Assembly: GCA_002439095.1 (NCBI GenBank)
Contig: DJOT01000018.1
Span: 1 to 62,585, forward strand
DNA: 62,585 bases
From: Bacteroidales bacterium UBA6431
GTDB taxonomy: Bacteria; Bacteroidota; Bacteroidia; Bacteroidales; UBA932
Direction: 5' to 3'
Shown piece after piece: positions 28,058 through 36,695 of this stretch. Both the position numbers and the translations under genes were made by a program. Each line of letters starts with the position of its first letter. Within the stretch, counting starts at the first letter, position 1. The notes beneath the pieces were generated by a model. The model saw only the letters and a list, made by a program, of their open reading frames with translations. It did not search any database and had not been told where the DNA came from.

Positions 28058-29086
28058 TTACCTCATTATCAGTACCGGATTATGAATAAGTCGATCTATA
28101 ACCGGATGATAAACGGCGCCATCAGAAACTGCTGTAATAGTTGTAATTTTATCGCCTCCATCTTTGGACGATGCACCGCAATGGTAAATCTGCTCATCCG
28201 CAGTTTGATAATCAATGACAATATACCTGTCATGAAATATTTTTCCGGAAACACGGAACGAGATAGACACATTGGGATATTCTCGGCAGAAGTCATTTAA
28301 CTCTGCCTGATGCAATCGGCTACCCGTATTATCGGAGAATATCGTTATATTCACATTGGTAGGGACATCCTTCAAGAGGACCAATGTCTTTAATCCGATG
28401 TAATTGTCAACTACAAATATCGTTTTCTTAGCAGTGGCATAAATATGCTGATAAGCCAAATCCGACTCAACTGGCTGGCCATTAAGTATCAGCCATGATC
28501 TTCTGATTGAGGGATTGACAAAATCAAGCATAACATTTGCCAATTCCGACTTTGTTACGACGCCACCCAATGTGTCTATTATACCGGCCACCTTGTCATC
28601 TATAGCAGACAAGGAATTGCGTAAATCAAGCAGATCCTGTGTGTTTTGAGCTGCCTGCAGAGACAGCTGCAGATATTCTCTTTGTCCCAATAATGACTGA
28701 TTATCAATAATATAGTCTTTCATCTGCTTAAAAATGCGAATCAAGGCCTTACTTTGTTTGGTTGCCAATGAGCCCTTCAACACGGTCATAAGCATGTATA
28801 TTCCCTGCTCAGTAAAGGCATAAGGCTTATATCTGCGTCCGCCCCAACTTGAAGTGGAATTTTTGCACCTCAAGTTTTCACATTCGTCATCGGACAGCTG
28901 GAACATGAAGTCCAGTTCAAACTTTTCAATGTTGTTTTTCACTTGACGGTTGAAATCCTTGGTGCTATAACCATAGATTTTCGCCAAGTCCATATCCAAC
29001 ATCACTTGAACCCCTCTAATGTTGTGTATATAGCCTTTAAGGTATTCGGCATCGTTTTTTTCTTGGGTGATGATGTCCTTATCCAT
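28058..29086 (-). CDS. ORF6N-domain protein with C-terminal PLD-like domain
   Basis: 342 residues. The ORF6N DNA-binding domain (about residues 20-110: HNIRGVQVMLDMDLAKIYGY, FELDFMFQLS, YAFTEQGIYMLMTVL) is known from phage and DNA-virus proteins and from many Bacteroidota accessory genes. A helical linker (130-190) leads to a domain with the pattern HDRYIVID and then GASSKDGG. This resembles one phospholipase-D/HKD half-site but with Arg in place of the usual Lys. It could be a sequence-specific regulator, an anti-phage effector or a nuclease. The gene stands alone between two copies of a duplicated intergenic mosaic and is A+T-rich compared with its neighbours, which suggests transfer. Confidence 0.75.
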   Translation of the reverse strand: MDKDIITQEKNDAEYLKGYIHNIRGVQVMLDMDLAKIYGYSTKDFNRQVKNNIEKFELDFMFQLSDDECENLRCKNSTSSWGGRRYKPYAFTEQGIYMLMTVLKGSLATKQSKALIRIFKQMKDYIIDNQSLLGQREYLQLSLQAAQNTQDLLDLRNSLSAIDDKVAGIIDTLGGVVTKSELANVMLDFVNPSIRRSWLILNGQPVESDLAYQHIYATAKKTIFVVDNYIGLKTLVLLKDVPTNVNITIFSDNTGSRLHQAELNDFCREYPNVSISFRVSGKIFHDRYIVIDYQTADEQIYHCGASSKDGGDKITTITAVSDGAVYHPVIDRLIHNPVLIMR

Positions 29087-29157
29087 TTTGTCGTCTATTT
29101 GTAAATTGATCTATATGAGATTTGTAAGCAGGTCACTTCGGAATCATTGTCTATAAA

Positions 29158-29235
29158 GCAATGATAGCGCATTCCTGGCTTCCGCGCAATAAAGAAACTT
29201 CAAAAGCGATAAGAAACAGAAAAATCTGCGCCGGC
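29158..29235. repeat. 78-bp direct repeat, copy 2 (upstream of the ORF6N gene)
   Basis: Second copy of the segment at 27723-27800, with two substitutions, 72 bp upstream of the ORF6N start and in the same orientation relative to the gene. Confidence 0.8.
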
Positions 29236-29309
29236 GCGCGAAAAAGTGGTCTGGTGTCCACAGCACCGGAGCCTCAAAGCTCTATAACCTCGGGGCGATT
29301 CTCCGTCCG

Positions 29310-29437
29310 GTACAGAAAAGGGGTCTCCTATTGTACGCGAGCCGCTTGCGGATACATGCGGTACAGAAAACCGGCATCTTTCTGTACGCGAGACACTCGC
29401 GAGACCGTCCCGTACAGAAAACGGCGCTGTGGTGTAC
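29310..29437. repeat. REP family B (GTACAG) array, three units, 51-bp period
   Basis: GTACAG begins at 29310, 29361 and 29412, exactly 51 bp apart. Each unit closes with a GTAC. The middle unit is a perfect 9-bp palindrome GTACAGAAA / TTTCTGTAC. Spacers between units are themselves partly self-complementary (CCGCTTGCGG). Confidence 0.8.
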
Positions 29438-29513
29438 GGCAGACCTGCTTGATGGGCGAAGGGTGAACTTTTGAAGGCGGAAAGAGAGTGGCGAAGGTGC
29501 TTGGCGTTTGCCA

Positions 29514-29745
29514 AAGGTAGGGGTAAAAAGCGCGAAAAACACCCCAACCATTAGCGCGAGGGTGCCGCTGAATGACGGTGATCCATGAAGGTAGGGGTGA
29601 AAACAGGCAAAATTGCCCCAACCTTTGGCGAAGAGATGCCACGGAGGGCCGTGCAGGGGCAGTGCCTCCCGTAGGTAGGGGTAAAAACAGGCAAAAACAC
29701 CCCTACCTTTGGCAGGGGTTTCCGTCCCGTGCAACAAGAAAGGGC
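29514..29745. repeat. REP family A array, three units
   Basis: AGGTAGGGGT begins at 29515, 29589 and 29673 (spacing 74 and 84). Each is paired with a C-rich partner (ACCCCAACC, GCCCCAACC, ACCCCTACC) about 15 bp on. The first two units then carry a second hairpin of the form TGCC..GA..G.CGTG; the third unit's tail is degenerate. Confidence 0.8.
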
Positions 29746-29794
29746 GGGGCTGCAAGGCCTCGCCCTTTCGGACAGAATGAATTATTGAGAGTCT

Positions 29795-30556
29795 TTACTT
29801 AAAGGCGGCGAATGTTGACCAGGAATTGTTCGTCTCGGCCGTTGTCTGGAGAGACTCCGGCAGGTTGGTGAAGAAGTCAAATCCTGTCCACTCCTCGATC
29901 TGGTCTACGCTGACAGCGAAACCAGCATACTTCTCGCTGCTCTCGTAGTCGCGATGCTCCATCCAGATTCCTACCGTGCTGGCTGAAGTGATCTCTCCGG
30001 CGCTGCCCCGCTTTACCTTAAGCACAACCTTGTAGAAGTAGTTCGGCACAGGGCACTGCTTTGTGTCTTTGTTGGGGGTGATCCACTTCACGGTCTCAGA
30101 CCCGCTTTTCTTCTGAAAGGCAACACCTGTCACTACATAGACAGTGTCGGAAGCCGAAGAAACCAGACCCCGTATGGCATTCTCAAGGTTGGACCAGATC
30201 GTGCCGTTGAACTTGTTCTGGCGCTGAGGCACCGAATTGGTCGCGTAGAAAGTCTGCTTCTGCATCTCGCTTATGCCGTTTCGAGAGCCGTTCGGAATCA
30301 GATGTCCGCGCGAATAAGTAGTGCCGCCGTCATAGCTCCCGTCCCAGATGTTTATCTGATATTTTTTGTCTATGGACGGGTTCGCCTTCCAATCAGTACT
30401 GCGGCCAGACCCAATCGCAGACTGATATACCGGATACGCTGTCCACATGGATGTGTACATGCTCTTGTCGTAGAGGTGCGTGTAGTTGCGGGCACCTGAT
30501 ACCTTGTAGGTGTTGGTGATCAGGTTCTCGCCCGTCGTGGCGGCCGGAAGTTCCAG
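29795..30556 (-). pseudogene. DNA/RNA non-specific endonuclease domain, cut off by in-frame stops
   Basis: Reading downward from 30556 (LELPAATTGENL) the frame encodes a NUC1-family nuclease. WTAYPVYQSAIGSG is followed by the active-site motif YSRGHLIPNGSRN (the DRGH-type motif with His), then KFNGTIW..LE and the usual C-terminal half. The family is Mg-dependent and degrades DNA and RNA. Upstream it continues in the same frame through a TAG (30557-30559) and a Gly/Ser-rich linker to the stop of the lipoprotein at 30659-30661. The domain therefore appears to have lost its export signal. An internal ATG at 30460 could start a 221-residue cytoplasmic product, which seems unlikely to be useful. 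Confidence 0.7.
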
Positions 30557-30658
30557 CTAGCCGTACGCTTTGGTGTTCCCTCCGGCGGAGCCGCCTCCGC
30601 TTTCAGAACCGCCACCTCCTTCCGTGGTCCCGCCACCGCCGGAACCGCCGGAGCCACT

Positions 30659-31966
30659 TCACTCAGCATTTACACCGAATAAAACGAATCTTTTGTCAGA
30701 AGTGAATGTGATGGTAGTCGCTGCGGTGATATCAGACAAAACGAGTTCGTAATAGTAGTCGGCGGCATTACCTTGTAGTGTGAAAGTGCCGCTGCCAGAC
30801 ACACCTGCATCAGGAGATAAAGTTAGAGTGCTTGGAGAAGACTTAGCTCCACTTATTGTAACAGTAGGTGTGGTTTTATTCCAACCAACAGCGTGAATAT
30901 GCAATTTCTTAGTACCAGCAGGGACAAAAACCTCGGCGCTGCCACCCTTTTTGCCTGTCCCCATCTTGAGACCTTGATAAGTCGTGCCTGATATTACAAT
31001 CTCCGCCTCCGAAGCATTTGTGCCGTTATTTGCGGCTAATGTAACATTGTTGGTGTACGTAGTAGCATACGAAGAGGTTGAGGCTTTCTTGTCGTAAGAG
31101 AATCCTATTTTGTGGATGGTTCCAGCTACGAAAGTCTTATCGGCATCAAGCGTCTTAGCCTTTTCATATCCATTGACAACTATCTTAAGTTCAGAACCTT
31201 TGACCGCAGTAAACGGCTTAATTGGAACATAGAACGCAGCGCTATTGCCTTTAGCGAGAGTGGTTCCGCCGGAGACTTTCAGCGTAGCGGTTTTGTATAC
31301 TTTATCAGCAGCCCTTTCCGTATACTTGACAGTCGCCCCGGTAAAATCAATAAAGTATGATCCAACAATATCCTCTCCAGCGGTAAGAGTGACGGTGTTG
31401 ACCGTAAGAGGTGTCTCATTCGCATTGGTGACGACAATCTTCACCACGGAGGTAAGATGGTGCATATTGACTTTGACGGACTCGTTGGCAGCGACATTCT
31501 TAGCGACACCATAAAGAGGGCAGCGATTATCTGAAAGATGCTCAGTGTTGTCGTATCCATTCTGTGTAACGCCCCTGCTGTCGCCTATATAGATATATCC
31601 ACTCTCTGTAGCCGCAGGTGTTGTAACATAAGAACTATACGGATACAGCGCATACCAGTCATAGCTCTTGCCGTCCTCAAGCGGATTTTTGAGGGTTCCG
31701 GAGAAGTTCTCGCCGGAGACGAAAGTAAACTCATCGTTATTACTATAGTTGGCTGTACCGGCTTCGGCGTGAAAGAGATTGAGGGCGTCATTCTCGACCC
31801 AAGTGGTCTTGAGGCCGTTATTGGCGGTCTTGGTCTCGGCTGTGGAGGCTACGATCTCGAAAGGCATCCCCTCTGAAGACGGGGTCTGAGGATCGATCTT
31901 GCTGCAGTTGGTAAGTGAAAGCGCAGCGGCGCAGGCGATGCCTGCATAGACAAAAAGCTTTTTCAT
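30659..31966 (-). CDS. Fimbrillin-like lipoprotein, N-terminal part of a broken nuclease fusion
   Basis: 435 residues. Signal MKKLFVYAGIACAAALSLTNC (Cys21 lipobox), then the fimbrillin-family pattern (PFEIVAS.AETKTANNGLKTTWVENDALNLFHAE; YDWYALYPYSSYVTT; a MHHLTSVVKIVVTN strand), and a C-terminal jelly-roll-like domain ending FTSDKRFVLFGVNAE. The TGA at 30659-30661 is followed in the same frame by SGSGGSGGGG and then, after a TAG, by the NUC1 nuclease. The ancestral product was therefore probably one surface-anchored nuclease of about 720 residues. As it stands the protein can still be made and anchored. Confidence 0.75.
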   Translation of the reverse strand: MKKLFVYAGIACAAALSLTNCSKIDPQTPSSEGMPFEIVASTAETKTANNGLKTTWVENDALNLFHAEAGTANYSNNDEFTFVSGENFSGTLKNPLEDGKSYDWYALYPYSSYVTTPAATESGYIYIGDSRGVTQNGYDNTEHLSDNRCPLYGVAKNVAANESVKVNMHHLTSVVKIVVTNANETPLTVNTVTLTAGEDIVGSYFIDFTGATVKYTERAADKVYKTATLKVSGGTTLAKGNSAAFYVPIKPFTAVKGSELKIVVNGYEKAKTLDADKTFVAGTIHKIGFSYDKKASTSSYATTYTNNVTLAANNGTNASEAEIVISGTTYQGLKMGTGKKGGSAEVFVPAGTKKLHIHAVGWNKTTPTVTISGAKSSPSTLTLSPDAGVSGSGTFTLQGNAADYYYELVLSDITAATTITFTSDKRFVLFGVNAE

Positions 31967-31978
31967 GATCGCTGCGGT

Positions 31979-32148
31979 TTAGAAGTCAAGGCCAAGGTCA
32001 TCAGTGTTCCAGTCATCAAGCCCGAAAGTGTCGGCGCCACTACTCTGGCAGATTGCCGTGTCTGTGTCGAGGTTCAGAACCTCGCATTTTGGAGCGGAGT
32101 AGACATTTCTACCCCCCCCAGTTTTTCTGAAAGAACAGTTTTAAGCAT
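31979..32148 (-). pseudogene. Small ORF interrupted or phased by a G8 tract
   Basis: On the minus strand the ATG at 32146-32148 opens MLKTVLSEKLGG, then meets eight G (32112-32119). One extra G would put it in frame with GRNVYSAPKCEVLNLDTDTA, followed by ICQSSGADTFGLDDWNTDD and a TAA at 31979-31981, about 56 residues. This short type ((Y)xAPKxEVxxLxT...ICxSG) often precedes fimbrillin-like genes in Bacteroidales. The homopolymer may be a slippage switch or a dead end. The rest of this gap is A+T-rich with no other feature. Confidence 0.45.
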
Positions 32149-32263
32149 AATAATGTAATTATTTAATAATGATAAGCATTACTCGTTTTGCAGGGCAAAT
32201 GTAAGCAAGAATGGCAACCTTTCCAAGTCCGGCTGCAGGAAATTTCGCCCGCGTAACAAAATC

Positions 32264-33088
32264 TTAACCTTGTTCTAACAAATCCTTATCGGTCAAAAAG
32301 TCCAAGAGCCCAACAGTCAACACTCCGAGTTCATCTTCCTTACGATGAATGTCGTCACCGACAATTACCATTTTACGAAAATGGTCGTTGATAGATAACA
32401 AAGGGCGGCGCTCTTGTGCTTCTTTTTCTGGTGTTGGCATGTGGAAAGCAGATTGAATGTAAACGCGATATGGTGGACGATTCACTACAAAATCCACTTC
32501 CAACTGTCTTCTGATGAACTTTCCATTCTTATCTTTGCCTCCAAGTTCTACCAAACCGACATCAACATTATACCCACGGCTACGAAGTTCGTTGTAGATA
32601 ATGTTTTCCATGATATGCGTCTCTTCCTGTTGGCGATAGTTGAGTATGGCAGCACGGATACCAATATCTGTAAAATAATACTTAGTTTCAGTACCAATGT
32701 ACTTTCTGCCTTTTACATCATAACGCAGTGCCTCCTCTATGAGGAAAGAATATTCCAAATAATCAATATACTGCTTTATCGTGTCCCTTTTTATGGCTAC
32801 TCCTCGTGTTGATTGGAAAGTATTGGCTATTCTGGTTGGGTTGGTGGAAGAACCTATGCCCGAAGCAAGTACACGCACCAATTCTTTCAGTCCTTCGGGG
32901 TTGCGTAGATGATTGCGCTCTATCACGTCACGCAAGTAAGTAGTTTCGTACAGCCCACGCAAGTAGTCCGTCTTCTTTTCTTCCGTTTCCAACAGAGCCA
33001 CTTGTGGCAGTCCTCCGAAGGTGTAGTAATCTTGCCAAGCCTTACGTATATCTCCCCCCCCCTGACCTTCCCTGAGAATGGTTGACAC
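32264..33088 (-). pseudogene. N-terminally truncated DUF4143-type AAA ATPase
   Basis: The reading frame gives DIRKAWQDYYTFGGLPQVAL, the mid-region TYLRDVIERNHLRN, the DUF4143 signature YIDYLEYSFLIEEALRYD and the nuclease-like end LEVDFVV. Intact relatives have about 150 further residues with a Walker A P-loop at the N-terminus. None is present here: upstream of a run of nine G (33054-33062) the sequence is unrelated. A 274-residue product could start at 33088 but would lack the ATPase core, so I treat it as a broken gene. Confidence 0.75.
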
Positions 33089-33175
33089 TTTTGAGGTTGT
33101 TTAACTGATATACTTTACAGCATACAGCATCTCTGAACAGGTTTACAGCTATCCTGCAGGCATGGCAATTATTTG

Positions 33176-33183
33176 TATCTTTG
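33176..33183 (+). promoter_or_regulatory. -7 element of the GH43 gene
   Basis: TATCTTTG lies 34 bp before the chosen ATG at 33218. The -33 position has only CTG at 19 bp spacing. Confidence 0.55.
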
Positions 33184-33217
33184 CCGGCGAGAGTATCATG
33201 ACACTAAAACGAATACA

Positions 33218-34201
33218 ATGAAAAGGATTTTAATTGCGCTGACCTCGGTTCTGCTCTGCCTGCCGGTCAGCCTCGATGCGCAGCCGGGCAGAGAAAAATA
33301 CGGGACATACACCCTTGACCAGCTCCACTGGCGGGACAACTGCGTGCTTGCCGACCCCGTTTCCCGTGAGTATATCATGGTCGGCCCCGCCGGGCGCAGC
33401 GTCAAAAGCTACAAGAGCAAGGATCTCATCCATTGGGAAGGTCCGACAATCATCTACACGGCTCCTGACGATGTCTGGGGAGACATCAAGATCAACAGCA
33501 TCTGGGCCCCGGAACTCCATTATTATAAGGGCAAGTACTACCTCTTCCAGACATTCGACACCAGTGAGAAACTCTCCGAGCAGTGGCGCAACTGGTACCA
33601 CACGGGCCGTGTCATGCGCGGAAGTCAGGTGCTCGTCTCAGACTCTCCTTATGGGCCGTTCCGCACGTTCGCGCCGCACGCCACCCTGCCGTCCGACATG
33701 ATGACTATCGACGGGACTCTGTGGGTTGAGGACGGCGTGCCGTATATGGTGTATTGCCATGAATGGGTGCAGGTCACGGACGGAGCTGTGGGCTATGTAC
33801 GTCTCAAGGACGACCTCTCCGACATGGACGGGGAGCCGAAGAACCTCTTCCGCGCGAGCTATGTCAACCACACCTGGGGCAAGCCGATCCCGCCTGACGG
33901 CAGCGGATACGTCACGGACGGGCCTTATCTGTGCAAGGGCAAGACAGGCAAACTCTACATGATCTGGACAACCAACAACAGTTGCGGAATCGCAATCTCC
34001 GACTCCGGCAAGATCGCCGGCCCGTGGCGTCAGCAGGACGAGGCCCTTCTGGTCAACGCCGGACACGGGATGATTTTCCGGACTTTCGACGGACGTCTGA
34101 TGCTTGCCCTGCACGCCCCGTACTGGGGAGAGACCCACCCGAAAATCTACGAACTTGAGGATACGGGCGAGACCTTGCGAATCTTCAAGGAAATAAAGTG
34201 A
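33218..34201 (+). CDS. Glycoside hydrolase family 43 protein
   Basis: 327 residues. Signal peptide MKRILIALTSVLLCLPVSLDAQ (start at 33218, just after a promoter), then a five-bladed propeller pattern: WRDNCVLADP, DLIHWEGP, SIWAPELHYYKGKYYLFQTF, MTIDGTLWVEDG, YVTDGPYLCKGKTGKLYMIWT. GH43 enzymes cleave arabinose, xylose or galactose linkages in plant polysaccharides. The Asp residues of LADP and TIDG fit the general base and pKa-modulator positions. The usual acid Glu motif appears here as TDGP, an Asp variant seen in some GH43 members. It stands alone, with no SusCD next to it. Convergent with the M23/LysM gene. Confidence 0.88.
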   Translation: MKRILIALTSVLLCLPVSLDAQPGREKYGTYTLDQLHWRDNCVLADPVSREYIMVGPAGRSVKSYKSKDLIHWEGPTIIYTAPDDVWGDIKINSIWAPELHYYKGKYYLFQTFDTSEKLSEQWRNWYHTGRVMRGSQVLVSDSPYGPFRTFAPHATLPSDMMTIDGTLWVEDGVPYMVYCHEWVQVTDGAVGYVRLKDDLSDMDGEPKNLFRASYVNHTWGKPIPPDGSGYVTDGPYLCKGKTGKLYMIWTTNNSCGIAISDSGKIAGPWRQQDEALLVNAGHGMIFRTFDGRLMLALHAPYWGETHPKIYELEDTGETLRIFKEIK

Positions 34202-34253
34202 CCCGTCCCGGCGCCGTAATTAGCGCCGCGTACAGTTGCCCTGTATCTGCTTG

Positions 34254-35327
34254 TCAGTTTACCCGGATCTTCTGCCCAGGGCGGATCTTGTCGATGTTCA
34301 GTCCCGGGTTGAGCTTCTTGATGGCGGACTGGCTCTTGCCGTATTTGTGGGCTATGCCCGAGATCGTCTCTCCGGAGCGGACGGTGTGCCATTTCTCGGC
34401 AGCCTTTTCCGCCGCGATGCGCTTCTCCTCCTCTATGATCTTCTCATCGGTAGAGTATATTTCTTCTTCCTCATCGATGGATTCCGGTACATAGCGGGAT
34501 GACGGGTCAAGATAGCTGCGGCGCAGCACAAACACGTTCTTGCGCAGTTCACCTTTCTCGAAATCCACTATCCATTGTGGGTCGAAGGCGTAGCCCTTGT
34601 ACCGTGTCTCGAAATGGAGGTGCGGTCCTGAAGAACGACCGGTGGAGCCGCCCAGTCCTATGATCTCGCCGGCCCTGACCCACTGTCCAGGCTCCGCGAG
34701 ACGCTTGGAAAGGTGTCCGTAGAAAGTCTCAAGACCGTTCTCGTGCCTGACTATCACGAGATTGCCATAGCCGCGGACATAGCTTGAGTACCGTACCCGT
34801 CCGTCGAATGCGACTGCCACGGGAGTTCCTGTTGGCAGCGGGAGATCCACTCCCTGGTGGCGGCGTCTGCGCCTGTAGCCGAACTTGGAATATACCTGGC
34901 CTGTCCGGGGGCATACGAAGTTGCTCACCGAGTCCACAAGACAGATGGTGCTGCGGTAGGGGAGATCGGAAAGATTGACACCCATGTACGGGTTGATGGT
35001 GTTTTCCGTCCAGGAGTCAAGGAAGATGTCTGACTGGGCTATCTTCTTGTGGTTCTTGACATATCTCCATGTGTAGTCATCGTTGAGAATGATCTGGAGA
35101 TACCCGTCGCCGATGTCGAGGGTGTCCACCGGGGCGCCGTTTCCTTTCTTGAAAGAACCGGGTTCGGTGATGTAGTCCTCCGGAATCATCGACACGGCCG
35201 GCGGTTCTACCTGATGCTTTATTCCCGCTTGCGGGCTTGGAAGTGCTGCCCGCCCGGCAGAGCCTGTCTGCTGGGCATATAGTAAAGAGGGCAGTATGAG
35301 GGCGATTAGAGAGAGCTGTATTTTCAT
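34254..35327 (-). CDS. M23 peptidoglycan endopeptidase with LysM domain
   Basis: 357 residues. Signal peptide MKIQLSLIALILPSLLYAQ. The M23 lysostaphin-type zinc domain lies around residues 150-260, with HQGVDLPLPTGTPV (His and Asp ligands), then YGHLS and PHLHFE (the HxH ligand pair). It is followed by a charged linker and a C-terminal LysM (WHTVRSGETISGIAHKYGKS...IRPGQKI) that binds glycan strands. It cuts peptide cross-links in the periplasm during growth or division. Its start shares a base with the stop of the upstream phosphohexomutase (TAATG), so it ends the ruvX-def-mutase-M23 operon. Confidence 0.92.
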   Translation of the reverse strand: MKIQLSLIALILPSLLYAQQTGSAGRAALPSPQAGIKHQVEPPAVSMIPEDYITEPGSFKKGNGAPVDTLDIGDGYLQIILNDDYTWRYVKNHKKIAQSDIFLDSWTENTINPYMGVNLSDLPYRSTICLVDSVSNFVCPRTGQVYSKFGYRRRRRHQGVDLPLPTGTPVAVAFDGRVRYSSYVRGYGNLVIVRHENGLETFYGHLSKRLAEPGQWVRAGEIIGLGGSTGRSSGPHLHFETRYKGYAFDPQWIVDFEKGELRKNVFVLRRSYLDPSSRYVPESIDEEEEIYSTDEKIIEEEKRIAAEKAAEKWHTVRSGETISGIAHKYGKSQSAIKKLNPGLNIDKIRPGQKIRVN

Positions 35328-36691
35328 TACGACCTTACAGCTCCGAATTCTTTTTCAAGCAGGCTGACCGTCTCATCGATCTTGCTCCGGAGCATTTCTT
35401 CCGTACGGGCCTCGCAGATGAAACGCAGGTACGGCTCCGTGTTGGAAGGGCGTATGTTGAACCACCAGTCCGGATATTCGAGGCGGTAGCCGTCGAAATC
35501 CATGACCTTGGCAGGTTTCTCTTGAGCGGTGAAGTGCTCGCATACGGCTTTCATGGCTCCGGCCTTGTCTTCGAGTTTGAAGTTGATCTCCCCGGAGTTG
35601 AAATACTTGGTCATGGAGTCAATCTGCTCGCTGAGCCTGATGCCTTTCTTTTTGAGGGAGGACACTATGCGCAGGACGATCATCGAAGAGAGCAGGCCGC
35701 TGTCGGAGTAGAAGAAATCCTTGAAATAGTAGTGTCCGGCGAGTTCTCCACCCCAGAGGCCATCAATCTCGCGCAGTTTCGGAGCGGCGAATGCGCGTCC
35801 CACCTTCCATGTGTGCAGGTCGGCCCCGTACTTCTCCAGAAATTCGCCGACAGCCTTGGAACTGCGTATCTCCTGCAGGACACGCGGATTCTTGAAGCCG
35901 CGCTCGTCGCAGAAATACAGGGCCATGAGGGCTATTATCAGGTCCGGGGCCACGAATCTGGCCTTGTCGTCCACGAACATCACCCTGTCAGCGTCTCCGT
36001 CGTAGATGATGCCCACATCGGCTCCGCTACGGCGTACAAGCTCCTTGAGCGGCTCCACGTTCTTGGCCACGAGCGGATTCGGCTCGTGGTTCGGGAAGCG
36101 GCCGTCTATGGTGTCGAAGATGTATTCCGGGCCGTCGCCATAGATCTCTTTGGCAAAGAGGTTGGCCATCCCGTTGGACAGGTCAAAGGCGAGCTTGAGA
36201 TTGCTGTAGTCACCCTTGAACTTCTTCATGAAGTTGATATAGTCATCATGGATGTCCATTTCGTGCATGGTGCCGCGCTTTGCCGCCACCGGGGTCGGCC
36301 TTGAGGAATCTATCCATTCTTTGATCTGTCCAAGACCGCTGTCAAGGCCCACCGGGAGGGCGTTCTCCCGGCTTACTTTCATTCCGTTATATTCGGCCGG
36401 GTTGTGGCTTGCGGTGATCTGGACCGAGGCTTTGAATCCGTAGTTGGCTGTACCGAAATACACCATCGGCGTGCTGCTCAGCCCAATGTCGTACACGTCG
36501 GCTCCGGCGTCAAGGATGCCTTCTGTGAGCGCGTCGTGGATCTCGGGGGATGAGACGCGGCAGTCGCGTCCCACCAGCACCTTGTCCGCCTTGAGAAGTT
36601 CAGGGAGGAAATAGCCCACCTTGTAGGCTGTCGTGCGGTCGAAGTCCTTGCCGTAGATTCCCCTTATGTCGTATGCGTGAAATGCTCCCAT
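35327..36691 (-). CDS. Phosphomannomutase/phosphoglucomutase
   Basis: A 454-residue cytoplasmic alpha-D-phosphohexomutase that interconverts hexose 1- and 6-phosphates for sugar-nucleotide synthesis. The four domains are visible: AYDIRGIYG, the active-site serine loop VQITASHNPAEYNGMK, the metal loop IYDGDADRVMFVD, the sugar-binding GELAGHYYFKD and the phosphate-binding WFNIRPSNTEPYLR. The TASHNP plus GELAGH pattern fits the ManB/PMM-PGM group; which hexose is preferred cannot be read. It lies 4 bp after def and overlaps the M23 gene. Confidence 0.93.
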   Translation of the reverse strand: MGAFHAYDIRGIYGKDFDRTTAYKVGYFLPELLKADKVLVGRDCRVSSPEIHDALTEGILDAGADVYDIGLSSTPMVYFGTANYGFKASVQITASHNPAEYNGMKVSRENALPVGLDSGLGQIKEWIDSSRPTPVAAKRGTMHEMDIHDDYINFMKKFKGDYSNLKLAFDLSNGMANLFAKEIYGDGPEYIFDTIDGRFPNHEPNPLVAKNVEPLKELVRRSGADVGIIYDGDADRVMFVDDKARFVAPDLIIALMALYFCDERGFKNPRVLQEIRSSKAVGEFLEKYGADLHTWKVGRAFAAPKLREIDGLWGGELAGHYYFKDFFYSDSGLLSSMIVLRIVSSLKKKGIRLSEQIDSMTKYFNSGEINFKLEDKAGAMKAVCEHFTAQEKPAKVMDFDGYRLEYPDWWFNIRPSNTEPYLRFICEARTEEMLRSKIDETVSLLEKEFGAVRS

Positions 36692-36695
36692 TTTC

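Noticed and set aside
27030..28085. A 351-residue plus-strand frame over the Rpn gene and the repeats
   Set aside because: It crosses the Rpn gene in antisense, then REP palindromes. No conserved motif.
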